Shown piece by piece: positions 1 to 8,132 of a DNA stretch of 38,603 bases (the first letter of the stretch is position 1; the number at the start of each line of letters is the position of its first letter). A program made the position numbers and the translations under genes. The notes beneath the pieces were generated by a model. The model did not search any database. It worked only from the letters and a program-made list of their open reading frames with translations, and had not been told where the DNA came from. The stretch is from CALCKU01 sp964534845. GTDB lineage: Bacteria; Pseudomonadota; Alphaproteobacteria; Caulobacterales; Maricaulaceae. The stretch lies in assembly GCA_964534845.1 (NCBI GenBank), contig CAZHPV010000018.1, positions 1 through 38,603 on the forward strand, read 5' to 3'.

Positions 1-53
1 GCGAAGGTGGCCGGACTGTCGGCGCCGGTGTTGTGTCAAAAATTATTGAGTAG
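1..53 (+). CDS. tuf: Elongation factor Tu, 3' end only
   Basis: The window opens inside a reading frame that encodes EGGRTVGAGVVSKIIE and stops with TAG at 51-53. This is the highly conserved C-terminus of EF-Tu, the GTPase that delivers aminoacyl-tRNA to the ribosome. A tuf gene directly before rpsJ is the normal str-to-S10 junction in Alphaproteobacteria. Only the last 16 codons are visible, so nothing can be said about the rest of the gene. Confidence 0.95.
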   Translation, partial: EGGRTVGAGVVSKIIE

Positions 54-111
54 AGTGTTTGGGTTTTGCCCAAGCCAAGTTGTTTGAAAGCGTAAGAATT
101 AGGTCCTGATT

Positions 112-426
112 ATGGAACGTCAAAATATTCGCATACGGCTGAAAGCCTTTGATCACCGCATTCTGGATAATTCCACTGCGGAGATTGTATCTACAGCAAA
201 GCGCACCGGCGCAACTGTAAGGGGCCCGATTCCGCTGCCAACACGTATTGAAAAGTTCACGGTTAACCGTTCACCGCATGTGAATAAGAAATCGCGTGAG
301 CAATTCGAAATTCGTACCCACAAACGCATGTTGGATATTGTGGATCCAACACCGCAAACCGTTGACGCGCTTATGAAGCTCGATCTCGCTGCGGGTGTGG
401 ATGTCGAAATCAAGCTGGGAGCCTAA
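112..426 (+). CDS. rpsJ: 30S ribosomal protein S10
   Basis: This 104-residue protein starts MERQNIRIRLKAFDHR, the near-invariant S10 start, and has the family's usual length. S10 belongs to the 30S head and also acts as NusE in transcription antitermination. It begins the S10 block, 58 bases after tuf. No strong promoter is obvious in that gap, so read-through from tuf is plausible. Three bases separate its stop from rplC. Confidence 0.98.
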   Translation: MERQNIRIRLKAFDHRILDNSTAEIVSTAKRTGATVRGPIPLPTRIEKFTVNRSPHVNKKSREQFEIRTHKRMLDIVDPTPQTVDALMKLDLAAGVDVEIKLGA

Positions 427-429
427 GAG

Positions 430-1473
430 ATGTTACGCTCTGGTATTTTAACAAAGAAATTAGGCATGACCCGCGTCTATGACGATGCGGGAAATCATGT
501 ACCTGTTACTGTTCTCTCATTAGAGGGCTGTCAGGTTGTGGCTCAAAAGACTATGGACCGTGACGGATATTCGGCACTGCAATTAGGGGCCGGTTCAGCC
601 AAGCCCAAGCGTGTTTCAAAGGCGGAACGTGAAAGATTTGCCAAGGCTAGTGTGACGCCGAAAATGAAGCTCGTTGAGTTTCGTATTGACGCTGATAACA
701 TGATTGAGGTTGGTGCAGAATTACTGGCTGACCATTTTGTACCGGGCCAAAAGATTGATGCCTCCGGCATTTCAATTGGCAAAGGTTTTGCCGGTGCGAT
801 GAAGCGTCATAATTTTGGCGGATTACGCGCGACACATGGTGTGTCTATCTCGCATAGATCACACGGTTCTACCGGCCAATGTCAGGATCCGGGTAAGGTC
901 TTTAAGGGCAAGAAAATGGCCGGCCATATGGGCGCGGTTCGCAGAACGGTGCAAAATCTCGAAATTGCCCGTGTTGATGCTGAAGAAGGTCTTGTTCTGG
1001 TGCGCGGCGCTGTGCCGGGTGCTAAGGGAGCGTGGGTTGAAATTCGTGATGCCGTAAAAGGCGTTAAAGCGGATGATTTACCGACACCCGGTAAGTTTCG
1101 TGCTGCGAGTGAGGCTAAACCTGCAGCCAAGAAATCCGCACCTAAGGAATCTGGTGACGCGCCGGCTGCGACAGAGGCTCCAAGCGCCAGTGCCGATTTT
1201 ATCGATGCTATTATTCTTGTTGACGGTATTGGTCCAAAAGGCGAGCAGGCCTTAGCGGATGCCGGCATCACAAAGCTAACCCAGTTGGTCGCGATGAGCG
1301 CAGACGATATTACGGCTTTGGAAGAGAAAATCGGCAAGCCCGGTGTTGTTGCCAAGGAAGAGTGGATTGAGCAAGCCAAGGAAATGATTGGCGGCGCTGA
1401 ACCACGTGCGCAGGTCGATAAGGACCTAGCGGCAAAAATGCGCAAAGCCGCCTCTAAAGGCGAGGAAGAATAA
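430..1473 (+). CDS. rplC: 50S ribosomal protein L3 with C-terminal helix-hairpin-helix extension
   Basis: Residues 1 to about 215 are an ordinary L3, an early 23S rRNA-binding assembly protein, with the conserved start LRSGILTKKLGMTRVYDD and the glycine/histidine-rich central loop (HGSTGQCQDPGKVFKGKKMAGH). The protein has 347 residues, while bacterial L3 is usually a little over 200. An Ala/Pro/Lys/Glu linker (about 216-254) leads to a domain at about 257-335 with the pattern VDGIGPKGEQALADAGI. That is a helix-hairpin-helix motif like the tails seen on some other alphaproteobacterial proteins such as L21. The tail ends in a charged helix. The frame is continuous, so this is a fusion and not a sequencing artefact. 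The function of the tail is unknown. Confidence 0.96.
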   Translation: MLRSGILTKKLGMTRVYDDAGNHVPVTVLSLEGCQVVAQKTMDRDGYSALQLGAGSAKPKRVSKAERERFAKASVTPKMKLVEFRIDADNMIEVGAELLADHFVPGQKIDASGISIGKGFAGAMKRHNFGGLRATHGVSISHRSHGSTGQCQDPGKVFKGKKMAGHMGAVRRTVQNLEIARVDAEEGLVLVRGAVPGAKGAWVEIRDAVKGVKADDLPTPGKFRAASEAKPAAKKSAPKESGDAPAATEAPSASADFIDAIILVDGIGPKGEQALADAGITKLTQLVAMSADDITALEEKIGKPGVVAKEEWIEQAKEMIGGAEPRAQVDKDLAAKMRKAASKGEEE

Positions 1474-1475
1474 TC

Positions 1476-2096
1476 ATGAAGATGGATGTTCAAACATTAG
1501 CCGCGAAGAAATCGGGATCGGTTGATCTTGATGACGGCGTGTTCGGCCTAGAGCCGCGTAAGGATATTTTACACCGCATGGTGCGGTATCAATTGGCTAA
1601 ACGTCAAGCCGGTACGCACAAAACACAAGAGCGTGGTGAAGTCTCCAAGACAACCAAACGGATTGGTCGCCAGAAAGGCGGCGGTACCGCGCGTCACGGT
1701 AACGGCTCTGTGTCTCAGTTTCGCGGTGGTGCAAAAGCCCATGGTCCGCGCGTTCGTTCCCATGCGCATAATTTGCCTAAGAAATTTCGGGCTTTGGCCT
1801 TAAAGCACGCTTTGTCGGCCAAGGTGAGTGCCAAAGAGATTATTGTATTGGACGACGCTGCGCTTAAGACAGCCAAAACAGCGGATTTGCGTAAATCGCT
1901 TGAAAAGCTGGGCGTTCAAAATGGTCTGGTCGTTGGCGGTCAGTCTCTGGATGAAAACTTCGCTAAAGCGGCCCGTAATATTCCAAACCTAGATGTTTTG
2001 CCCTCACAGGGTGCGAATGTCTATGACATCCTCAAGCGTCATACACTTGTCTTGACCAAACAGGCTGTCCAAGATCTGGAGGCTCGTTTAAAATGA
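1476..2096 (+). CDS. rplD: 50S ribosomal protein L4
   Basis: This 206-residue protein has the L4 signature: TKRIGRQKGGGTARHGN followed by the loop that reaches into the exit tunnel, then GPRVRSHAHNLPKK. L4 binds 23S rRNA, and in E. coli it represses its own operon; whether it does so here cannot be read from the sequence. Two bases separate it from rplC, and its stop overlaps the rplW start as ATGA, suggesting translational coupling. Confidence 0.98.
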   Translation: MKMDVQTLAAKKSGSVDLDDGVFGLEPRKDILHRMVRYQLAKRQAGTHKTQERGEVSKTTKRIGRQKGGGTARHGNGSVSQFRGGAKAHGPRVRSHAHNLPKKFRALALKHALSAKVSAKEIIVLDDAALKTAKTADLRKSLEKLGVQNGLVVGGQSLDENFAKAARNIPNLDVLPSQGANVYDILKRHTLVLTKQAVQDLEARLK

Positions 2097-2389
2097 GTGT
2101 GAGTGCCCGTCATTACGATACGATTTTAAGTCCGGTCATTACGGAGAAAACGACAATTCTATCTGAAAATAATCAGGTGGTTTTCGAGGTTCCTGTTACG
2201 GCCACAAAACCCGAGATTAAAAACGCTGTGGAGACATTGTTCAATGTGTCTGTCACGGCTGTGAATACAATCAAGGTTAAAGGTAAATCCAAGCGCTTCC
2301 GCGGTATTCCCGGTCGTCGCAACGATATCAAAAAAGCCATCATTACGCTTAAAAGCGGTGATGAAATTGATATTGCAACAGGTCTATAG
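2093..2389 (+). CDS. rplW: 50S ribosomal protein L23
   Basis: This 98-residue protein has the L23 pattern YDTILSPVITEKTT and the later KGKSKRFRG...GRRNDIKKAIITL. L23 sits at the tunnel exit and docks trigger factor and SRP. The ATG overlaps the rplD stop by four bases. Length and position in the S10 cluster are standard. Confidence 0.98.
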   Translation: MSVSARHYDTILSPVITEKTTILSENNQVVFEVPVTATKPEIKNAVETLFNVSVTAVNTIKVKGKSKRFRGIPGRRNDIKKAIITLKSGDEIDIATGL

Positions 2390-2400
2390 GAAGAGCGACA

Positions 2401-3237
2401 ATGGCCTTAAAGACATTTAACCCAACAAGCCCGTCGCGGCGCCATCTGGTCCAAGTAGATCGTTCGGGCCTGCACAAAGGGCGTCCTGAAAAGTCTCTAA
2501 CCGAAGGTCTGACCAAAAAGGGCGGACGCAATAATACAGGCCGTATCACGATGCGCCGTCAAGGCGGCGGGCATAAGCGGCTCTATCGTCAAGTTGATTT
2601 CAAGCGCTCCAAATTGGATATGGAAGCGACAGTGTTGCGGCTTGAATATGATCCAAACCGGACGGCGTTTATCGCGCTTGTTGAATATAAGGACGGTGAG
2701 AAGGCCTATATTTTGGCCCCGCAGCGTCTGGCAGAAGGCGATAAAATTATCTCTTCCGAGAAAGCGGATGTTAAGCCGGGCAATACAATGCCTTTGCGGG
2801 TCATGCCTGTTGGAACGATTATCCATAATATTGAAATGAAGCCCGGTAAAGGCGGACAAATTGCCCGCTCTGCTGGAACCTATGCCCAGCTTGTTGGGCG
2901 TGATGGCGGCTATGCGCAAATCCGGTTAAAATCGGGCGAGATGCGCATGATACACCAAACGTGTAAAGCTACAGTGGGAGCTGTCTCTAATCCGGATCAC
3001 ATGAATATTAATCTTGGTAAGGCGGGTCGTAAACGCTGGTTAGGCAAACGCCCGCAGGTTCGCGGCGTAGCCATGAACCCGGTCGATCACCCTCATGGTG
3101 GTGGTGAAGGGAGAACTTCTGGTGGACGTCATCCTGTGACACCTTGGGGTAAGCCGACTAAGGGTGCGCGTACGCGCTCTAACAAGTCCACAGACAAATT
3201 TATTATTCGTTCGCGTCACGCGAAGAAAAAACGATAG
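2401..3237 (+). CDS. rplB: 50S ribosomal protein L2
   Basis: This 278-residue protein is a full-length L2. It starts MALKTFNPTSPSRRHLVQVD and contains the conserved GRNNTGRITMRRQGGGHKR and, near the end, the VAMNPVDHPHGGGEGR loop that approaches the peptidyl-transferase centre. L2 is needed for subunit association and tRNA binding. It starts 11 bases after rplW behind a GGAAGAG ribosome binding site. Confidence 0.99.
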   Translation: MALKTFNPTSPSRRHLVQVDRSGLHKGRPEKSLTEGLTKKGGRNNTGRITMRRQGGGHKRLYRQVDFKRSKLDMEATVLRLEYDPNRTAFIALVEYKDGEKAYILAPQRLAEGDKIISSEKADVKPGNTMPLRVMPVGTIIHNIEMKPGKGGQIARSAGTYAQLVGRDGGYAQIRLKSGEMRMIHQTCKATVGAVSNPDHMNINLGKAGRKRWLGKRPQVRGVAMNPVDHPHGGGEGRTSGGRHPVTPWGKPTKGARTRSNKSTDKFIIRSRHAKKKR

Positions 3238-3249
3238 GGAGCGGGGAAA

Positions 3250-3528
3250 ATGCCACGTTCAGTATGGAAAGGTCCGTTTGTTGACGGATATTTGCTTAAA
3301 AAGGCTGCGGCTGCTCATGAAGAGGGGCGTAGAAAGCCTATCAAGACATGGTCGCGTCGTTCGACTATCATGCCTAACTTTGTGGGCCTGACATTTCAGG
3401 TTCATAATGGGCAAAAGTTTGTACCGGTTTTGATCGACGAAGATATGGTCGGTCATAAACTGGGTGAATTTGCACCGACCCGTACATATTATGGCCATTT
3501 GGCCGATAAAAAAGCAAAGCGGGGTTAG
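3250..3528 (+). CDS. rpsS: 30S ribosomal protein S19
   Basis: This 92-residue protein has the S19 hallmarks PRSVWKGPFVDGYLLKK, then KTWSRRSTIMPNFVGLTF, then HKLGEFAPTRTYYGH. S19 forms a complex with S13 in the 30S head near the A site. It lies 12 bases downstream of rplB behind AGGGAGCGGGG, a strong ribosome binding site. Confidence 0.98.
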   Translation: MPRSVWKGPFVDGYLLKKAAAAHEEGRRKPIKTWSRRSTIMPNFVGLTFQVHNGQKFVPVLIDEDMVGHKLGEFAPTRTYYGHLADKKAKRG

Positions 3529-3530
3529 TC

Positions 3531-3911
3531 ATGGCTAAGACAAAAAATCCACGCCGCGTCGCTGATAACGAAGCTATGGCAAAACTGCGTATGATCCGCA
3601 CAAGCCCGATTAAATTGAATCTGGTTGCGCAAATGATACGCGGACAAAAGGTCGACAAGGCTCTGGCTGACCTTGAATTTTCTCGCAAGCGTATTTCCAA
3701 TGAGGTCAAAAAATGCCTCGAGAGTGCGATTGCTAACGCTGAAAACAACCATAATCTCGATATAGATAGCTTGGTGGTTGCCGAGGCCTATGTCGGAAAA
3801 AACCTGGTTATGAAACGGTTCCGCGCACGCGCACGGGGTCGGGGTGCCCGCATCTTAAAGCCCTTCTCGGAGCTTACGATTGTCGTGCGCGAAGTTGAGG
3901 AGGCTGCATAA
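3531..3911 (+). CDS. rplV: 50S ribosomal protein L22
   Basis: This 126-residue protein has the L22 core (RTSPIKLNLVAQMIRGQKV, then SAIANAENNHNLDIDSLVV) and the C-terminal RARGRGARI stretch, part of the beta-hairpin side that lines the exit tunnel. It starts two bases after rpsS. Its TAA shares one base with the rpsC ATG (TAATG), so the two are probably translationally coupled. Confidence 0.98.
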   Translation: MAKTKNPRRVADNEAMAKLRMIRTSPIKLNLVAQMIRGQKVDKALADLEFSRKRISNEVKKCLESAIANAENNHNLDIDSLVVAEAYVGKNLVMKRFRARARGRGARILKPFSELTIVVREVEEAA

Positions 3912-4639
3912 TGGGTCAGAAAGTTAATCCAATTGGTTTGCGCTTAGGCATCAACCGGACATGGGAATCCCGTTGGTATGCCAATACGGCAGAATATGGC
4001 GATCTATTGCATCAGGACTTGGCGATCCGCAATTTCCTGTTTGAAGAGCTTAAGAATGCGTCTGTTTCACGTATTACGATTGAGCGTCCGCATAAAAAAT
4101 GCCGCATCACAATTTATACGGCGCGTCCGGGTGTTGTGATCGGTAAAAAAGGCGGCGATATTGAAAAGCTGCGCAAGAAAGTTGCGACTATGGTAGACGG
4201 CGAGGTCTTCATCAATCTGATTGAAGTCCGTAAGCCGGAAGTTGATGCTAATCTTGTGGCTGAAGGCATTGCCCAGCAATTGGAACGGCGTGTGTCTTTC
4301 CGTCGGGCAATGAAACGCTCTATGCAATCGGCAATGCGTATGGGCGCTATCGGATGTAAGATTAAGTTGGGCGGTCGTCTTGGCGGCGCCGAGATTGCGC
4401 GCGACGAACAATATCAGGAAGGCTCTGTGCCTTTGCATACTTTGCGGGCTGATATTGATTACGGCACGGCTCGGGCTCTGACAGCTATGGGTATTATCGG
4501 TATTAAGGTCTGGATTAATAAGGGCGAGATCATGGAACATGATCCTTATGCCCAAGAAAAGCGTATGCAGAACCAAGGTAATGACGGTCCACGCGGCGGA
4601 GGTCGTGAACGCGATCGTCGTCCGGCTCGCGCGAATTAA
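3911..4639 (+). CDS. rpsC: 30S ribosomal protein S3
   Basis: This 242-residue protein begins MGQKVNPIGLRLGINRTWES, the standard S3 start. It contains the KH-domain motif VVIGKKGGDIEKLR and ends in a basic Arg/Gly-rich tail. S3 lies at the mRNA entry channel and has helicase-like activity with S4 and S5. The start overlaps the rplV stop by one base. Confidence 0.98.
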   Translation: MGQKVNPIGLRLGINRTWESRWYANTAEYGDLLHQDLAIRNFLFEELKNASVSRITIERPHKKCRITIYTARPGVVIGKKGGDIEKLRKKVATMVDGEVFINLIEVRKPEVDANLVAEGIAQQLERRVSFRRAMKRSMQSAMRMGAIGCKIKLGGRLGGAEIARDEQYQEGSVPLHTLRADIDYGTARALTAMGIIGIKVWINKGEIMEHDPYAQEKRMQNQGNDGPRGGGRERDRRPARAN

Positions 4640-4658
4640 GTATAGAGGCGAATAAACA

Positions 4659-5072
4659 ATGTTACAGCCAAAACGGACAAAATTTCGGAAAGCCCATAAA
4701 GGCCGCATTAAAGGTGTGGCCAAAGGCGGAACCGCGTTGAATTTCGGCTCATATGGGTTGAAGTCACTCGAGGCCGAACGCGTAACGGCGCGCCAGATCG
4801 AGGCGACACGCCGGGCGATTACGCGCCACATGAAGCGGTCTGGTCGCGTCTGGATTCGTATATTCCCGGATGTGCCTGTCACGAAGAAACCAACCGAAGT
4901 CCGTATGGGTAAAGGTAAGGGCTCGGTCGAGTTTTGGGCCTGTAAAGTCAAGCCGGGCCGGATCATGTTTGAAATTGACGGTGTAAGTGATGCCGTCGCA
5001 CGTGAAGCCTTGCGCCTTGGCGCGGCTAAACTGCCAGTGAAGTGTAAAATTGTTACACGTCCGGGCGAATAG
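4659..5072 (+). CDS. rplP: 50S ribosomal protein L16
   Basis: This 137-residue protein has the L16 features: MLQPKRTKFRKAHKGR at the start, ITRHMKRSGRVWIRIFPD in the middle, and KMxEGK-like RMGKGKGSVEFWACKVKPGR. L16 contacts the elbow of A- and P-site tRNA and is a late assembly protein. It starts 19 bases after rpsC. Confidence 0.98.
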   Translation: MLQPKRTKFRKAHKGRIKGVAKGGTALNFGSYGLKSLEAERVTARQIEATRRAITRHMKRSGRVWIRIFPDVPVTKKPTEVRMGKGKGSVEFWACKVKPGRIMFEIDGVSDAVAREALRLGAAKLPVKCKIVTRPGE

Positions 5073-5085
5073 GGAATTTGAAATC

Positions 5086-5283
5086 ATGAAAGCGACTGAC
5101 ATTAGAGCTATGACAGCCGATCAACTCGCAGACGAGTTGTTAAAGCTAAAGAAAGAGCAGTTTAATCTGCGCTTTCAAAGCGCGACTGGCCAGCTAGAAA
5201 AAACCGCCCGTGTGCGCGAAGTTCGACGCGATATTGCCCGCATTAAAACCATTATGGCGCAAGCCAAAGCGGCAAAGGTTTAG
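5086..5283 (+). CDS. rpmC: 50S ribosomal protein L29
   Basis: I place the start at the ATG at 5086, giving 65 residues beginning MKATDIRAMTADQLADEL, the usual L29 start. The frame stays open upstream into the end of rplP (to 5050), but that addition has no family counterpart. An AGGGAA sequence lies before the chosen start. L29 is a small helical protein beside L23 at the tunnel exit. Confidence 0.97.
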   Translation: MKATDIRAMTADQLADELLKLKKEQFNLRFQSATGQLEKTARVREVRRDIARIKTIMAQAKAAKV

Positions 5284-5292
5284 GAGAGAGCT

Positions 5293-5523
5293 ATGCCAAG
5301 ACGTATTTTGCAGGGCACTGTCGTTAGCGATAAGGGCGAAAAGACTGTGGTTGTAAGTGTTGAGCGGGCTTATTTGCACCCGCTCTTTAAGAAAACAATT
5401 CGACGTTCAAAGCGCTATCACGCGCATGATGAAACGAATGCGATTAAGATTGGCGAGAATGTCCGTATTCGCGAATGTCCGCCAAGAAGTAAACTTAAAC
5501 GGTGGGAAGTCTACTCAGGTTAG
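5293..5523 (+). CDS. rpsQ: 30S ribosomal protein S17
   Basis: This 76-residue protein has the S17 OB-fold pattern: MPRRILQGTVVSDKGEKTVVVSVER, a YHAHDE turn, then IKIGENVRIRECPP. S17 binds 16S rRNA early in 30S assembly. A GGAGAG ribosome binding site precedes the start, nine bases after rpmC. Confidence 0.98.
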   Translation: MPRRILQGTVVSDKGEKTVVVSVERAYLHPLFKKTIRRSKRYHAHDETNAIKIGENVRIRECPPRSKLKRWEVYSG

Positions 5524-5555
5524 TAGACCAAACAATTTTTTAAAGGAGACGTCGC

Positions 5556-5924
5556 ATGATACAAATGCAGACAAACCTAGACATCGCCGATAATTCGGGT
5601 GCCCGCCGCGTTCAGTGCATTAAAGTGCTGGGAGGCTCAAAGCGTCGTTACGCCCATGTTGGCGATACAATCGTTGTGTCTATCAAGGAAGCCATTCCAC
5701 GGGGCCGTGTTAAAAAAGGCGAAGTGCGTAAAGCTGTCGTTGTACGCGTTCGGAAAGACATTCAGCGCCGTGACGGATCCGTTATCCGTTTTGACGGCAA
5801 TGCTGCAGTGATTATCAATAATAATGGTGAGCCGCTCGGCACACGTATCTTTGGGCCTGTGCCGCGTGAACTGCGTGCAAAGAACCATATGAAAATCGTG
5901 TCACTGGCTCCAGAGGTGCTCTAA
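5556..5924 (+). CDS. rplN: 50S ribosomal protein L14
   Basis: This 122-residue protein starts MIQMQTNLDIADNSGARR and contains CIKVLGGSKRRYA and the later GTRIFGPVPRELR, all diagnostic of L14, part of an intersubunit bridge. It is preceded by AAAGGAGA at 5543-5550, one of the best ribosome binding sites in the run. The 32-base gap after rpsQ is one of the longer ones in the spc part. Confidence 0.98.
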   Translation: MIQMQTNLDIADNSGARRVQCIKVLGGSKRRYAHVGDTIVVSIKEAIPRGRVKKGEVRKAVVVRVRKDIQRRDGSVIRFDGNAAVIINNNGEPLGTRIFGPVPRELRAKNHMKIVSLAPEVL

Positions 5925-5926
5925 AA

Positions 5927-6247
5927 ATGGCCGCTAAGATCAAAAAAGGTGACTATGTCATTGTCATTGCTGGCAAGGACAAAGGCAAGAAAGGGACGGT
6001 CCAGAAAGTATTTCCGTCTCAGAACCGTGTTGTTGTAGAGGGCGTTAGTCTTGTTAAACGCCATATGCGGCCAAGTCAGGCTGACCCTGAAGGGGGTATT
6101 AAACAGTTTGAGGCCGCGATCCATATATCCAATGTGGCGCATATTGATCCGAAAGATAATGTGGCTACCCGCGTAGGATTTAAAACATTAAAAGATGGCA
6201 AAAAGGTCCGTGTGGCCAGAAAGTCCGGGGAGGTCATCGATGGCTAA
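5927..6247 (+). CDS. rplX: 50S ribosomal protein L24
   Basis: This 106-residue protein has the KOW motif near the N-terminus (KKGDYVIVIAGKDKGKKG) and the typical L24 sequence VSLVKRHMRPSQADPEGGI. L24 starts 50S assembly by binding the 5' end of 23S rRNA. Its last codons overlap the start of rplE by eight bases. Confidence 0.98.
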   Translation: MAAKIKKGDYVIVIAGKDKGKKGTVQKVFPSQNRVVVEGVSLVKRHMRPSQADPEGGIKQFEAAIHISNVAHIDPKDNVATRVGFKTLKDGKKVRVARKSGEVIDG

Positions 6248-6800
6248 ACCTTATGAGCCACGGCTTTCCGTGGAATATCGCGAAAATATTCGGTCCAAAA
6301 TGAAAGATCAATTTGGCTATCAGAACGATATGCAAATACCGCGTATTGACAAGGTTGTCCTGAATATGGGCCTTGGCGAAGGTGTCGCGGATAAGAAAAA
6401 AGTTGAAGCGGCTGTTAATGAGCTTGAGCTTATAGCCGGTCAAAAGCCTATTAAAACCAAGGCCAAAAAGTCTATTGCGACATTTAAATTGCGTGACGGT
6501 ATGGTTATTGGGGCAAAGGTGACTTTGCGACGTGACAAAATGTATGAATTTATCGACCGTCTTGTAAATATAGCCTTGCCGCGCGTGCGTGACTTTCGCG
6601 GCTTAAACCCAAAGAGTTTTGACGGTAATGGCAATTACGCCATGGGTCTAAAAGAACATATTGTATTCCCTGAAATTGATTATGACAAAGTCGATCAAAT
6701 TCGCGGAATGGATATTGTGGTGCAAACCAGCGCCAGAACTGATGAAGAAGCCAAAGCACTATTGGCTGAATTCGGCTTTCCGTTTCCACAGTCCAAATAG
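6240..6800 (+). CDS. rplE: 50S ribosomal protein L5
   Basis: I choose the ATG at 6240, giving 186 residues starting MAKPYEPRLSVEYRENI. It lies behind GGGGAGG at about 6227-6233 and overlaps the end of rplX by eight bases. The frame is open further upstream (to 6195), but that part reads over rplX and does not resemble L5. Family motifs include VVLNMGLGEGVADKK and RGMDIVVQTSARTDEEAKALL. L5 holds 5S rRNA in the central protuberance. Confidence 0.97.
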   Translation: MAKPYEPRLSVEYRENIRSKMKDQFGYQNDMQIPRIDKVVLNMGLGEGVADKKKVEAAVNELELIAGQKPIKTKAKKSIATFKLRDGMVIGAKVTLRRDKMYEFIDRLVNIALPRVRDFRGLNPKSFDGNGNYAMGLKEHIVFPEIDYDKVDQIRGMDIVVQTSARTDEEAKALLAEFGFPFPQSK

Positions 6801-6880
6801 GACGGAACGTAAAGTCGGATTAACGCAATAGGCAAAGCAGGCTGGCCGGTTAGGCGGGCCTTGCACAGAGGAGAAAATGA

Positions 6881-7186
6881 ATGGCTAAAGTAAGTGCAAC
6901 AGAGCGTAATCTGAAGCGTCAAAGATTAGTGGCAAAATATGCCGCTAAAAGAGCGCTGTTAAAAGATATAGCGCGCAATAAGGATTTGCCTGTCGAAGAG
7001 CGTTTTGCTGCCCAGCTTAAATTGGCTGAGCTTCCGCGCAATTCGTCACCGAACCGGGTGAGAAATCGCTGTCAGGTCACAGGGCGTCCGCGTGGTTATT
7101 ATCGCAAGATGAAAATGTCACGTATTGCTCTGCGTGAATTAGGTAGTCAGGGACTTGTCCCGGGCCTTGTGAAATCAAGCTGGTAG
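6881..7186 (+). CDS. rpsN: 30S ribosomal protein S14 (long, zinc-free form)
   Basis: This 101-residue protein is the long form of S14. It has NRCQVTGRPRGYYRKMKMSRI but lacks the paired CxxC zinc ligands of the short form. It starts at the ATG behind GAGGAG. The 80-base gap after rplE is the widest in the S10-spc part, but no convincing terminator or promoter was found in it. Confidence 0.98.
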   Translation: MAKVSATERNLKRQRLVAKYAAKRALLKDIARNKDLPVEERFAAQLKLAELPRNSSPNRVRNRCQVTGRPRGYYRKMKMSRIALRELGSQGLVPGLVKSSW

Positions 7187-7198
7187 GGAGAGGAAGTT

Positions 7199-7594
7199 AT
7201 GTCTTTTAGTGATCCCCTCGGTGATATGCTCACACGTATTCGCAATGCTATTATGCGTTCGCGCTCGCAAGTGGTAACCCCGGCCTCAAATCTTCGCGGT
7301 CGTGTTTTGGATGTTCTGGCTGAAGAAGGCTATATTCGTGGATATTCCGAAGTTCAGCAAGACGGCTTTCGAGCTTTCGAAATCGAGCTGAAATATTTTG
7401 AAGGCGAAGCCGTTATTCGCGACATCAAGCGGGTGTCCAAGCCGGGCCGCCGCGTTTATTCCTCTGTGAAAAGCATTCCGCAAATCCGGAATGGTCTGGG
7501 TATTTCAATTCTGTCCACCCCCAAGGGTGTGATGAGTGACCATGCCGCACGCGAACAAAATGTTGGCGGCGAAATTCTTTGTCAGGTGTCATAG
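7199..7594 (+). CDS. rpsH: 30S ribosomal protein S8
   Basis: This 131-residue protein starts with the S8 sequence SFSDPLGDMLTRIRNA and ends with the typical LGISILSTPKGVMSDHAAR...GGEILCQV. S8 is a primary 16S rRNA binder, and in E. coli it represses the spc operon. It lies 12 bases after rpsN behind GGGAGAGGAAG. Confidence 0.98.
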   Translation: MSFSDPLGDMLTRIRNAIMRSRSQVVTPASNLRGRVLDVLAEEGYIRGYSEVQQDGFRAFEIELKYFEGEAVIRDIKRVSKPGRRVYSSVKSIPQIRNGLGISILSTPKGVMSDHAAREQNVGGEILCQVS

Positions 7595-7596
7595 CT

Positions 7597-8130
7597 ATGT
7601 CACGTATCGGAAAACAACCTATTACCATACCGTCAGGCGTTACGCTGACGCAAAATGGTCAAACCATCACGGTTAAAGGCTCGAAGGGCGAATTATCTTT
7701 TACCTTGCCTGATATTATAAGCGGTGCGTTGGAAGGGGATAGTTTTACGCTAACGCCCCAAAACGAAGATAAGATGGGTAAATCTATGTGGGGCATGTCT
7801 CGTACAATGGTCGCCAATCTGATCGAAGGCGTTACGAATGGCTATAAAAAAGACCTTGAATTGCGCGGCGTGGGTTACCGGGCGGCGATGAAAGGCTCTA
7901 TGCTTTCCCTACAATTAGGTTTTTCTCATGATGTTGAATATAACCCACCTGAAGGGATTTCCATTGCTGTGGCCAAGCCGACTGAAATCAGTATTTCAGG
8001 TATTGATAAGCAAAAAGTCGGGCAGGTGGCTGCAGAAATTCGCGCATTTAGAAAGCCGGAGCCTTATAAAGGCAAGGGCGTGCGTTATGTCGGCGAATAT
8101 GTCCGCTCTAAAGAAGGTAAGAAGAAGTAA
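7597..8130 (+). CDS. rplF: 50S ribosomal protein L6
   Basis: I start it at the ATG at 7597, two bases after rpsH, giving 177 residues beginning MSRIGKQPITIPSGV, the standard L6 start. Six further upstream codons lie inside rpsH and are discarded. The C-terminal motif KPEPYKGKGVRYVGE is diagnostic. L6 lies near the sarcin-ricin loop and factor-binding site. Confidence 0.97.
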   Translation: MSRIGKQPITIPSGVTLTQNGQTITVKGSKGELSFTLPDIISGALEGDSFTLTPQNEDKMGKSMWGMSRTMVANLIEGVTNGYKKDLELRGVGYRAAMKGSMLSLQLGFSHDVEYNPPEGISIAVAKPTEISISGIDKQKVGQVAAEIRAFRKPEPYKGKGVRYVGEYVRSKEGKKK

Positions 8131-8132
8131 TC

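Noticed and set aside
882..1493. Open frame of 203 codons antisense to rplC
   Set aside because: It lies wholly over a certain gene, has Ala/Ser/Pro-rich content typical of the antisense of Lys/Ala-rich coding sequence, and has no ribosome binding site.
4067..4966. Open frame of 299 codons antisense to rpsC and rplP
   Set aside because: It overlaps two certain ribosomal protein genes and crosses their boundary; it is a mirror of their codon use.
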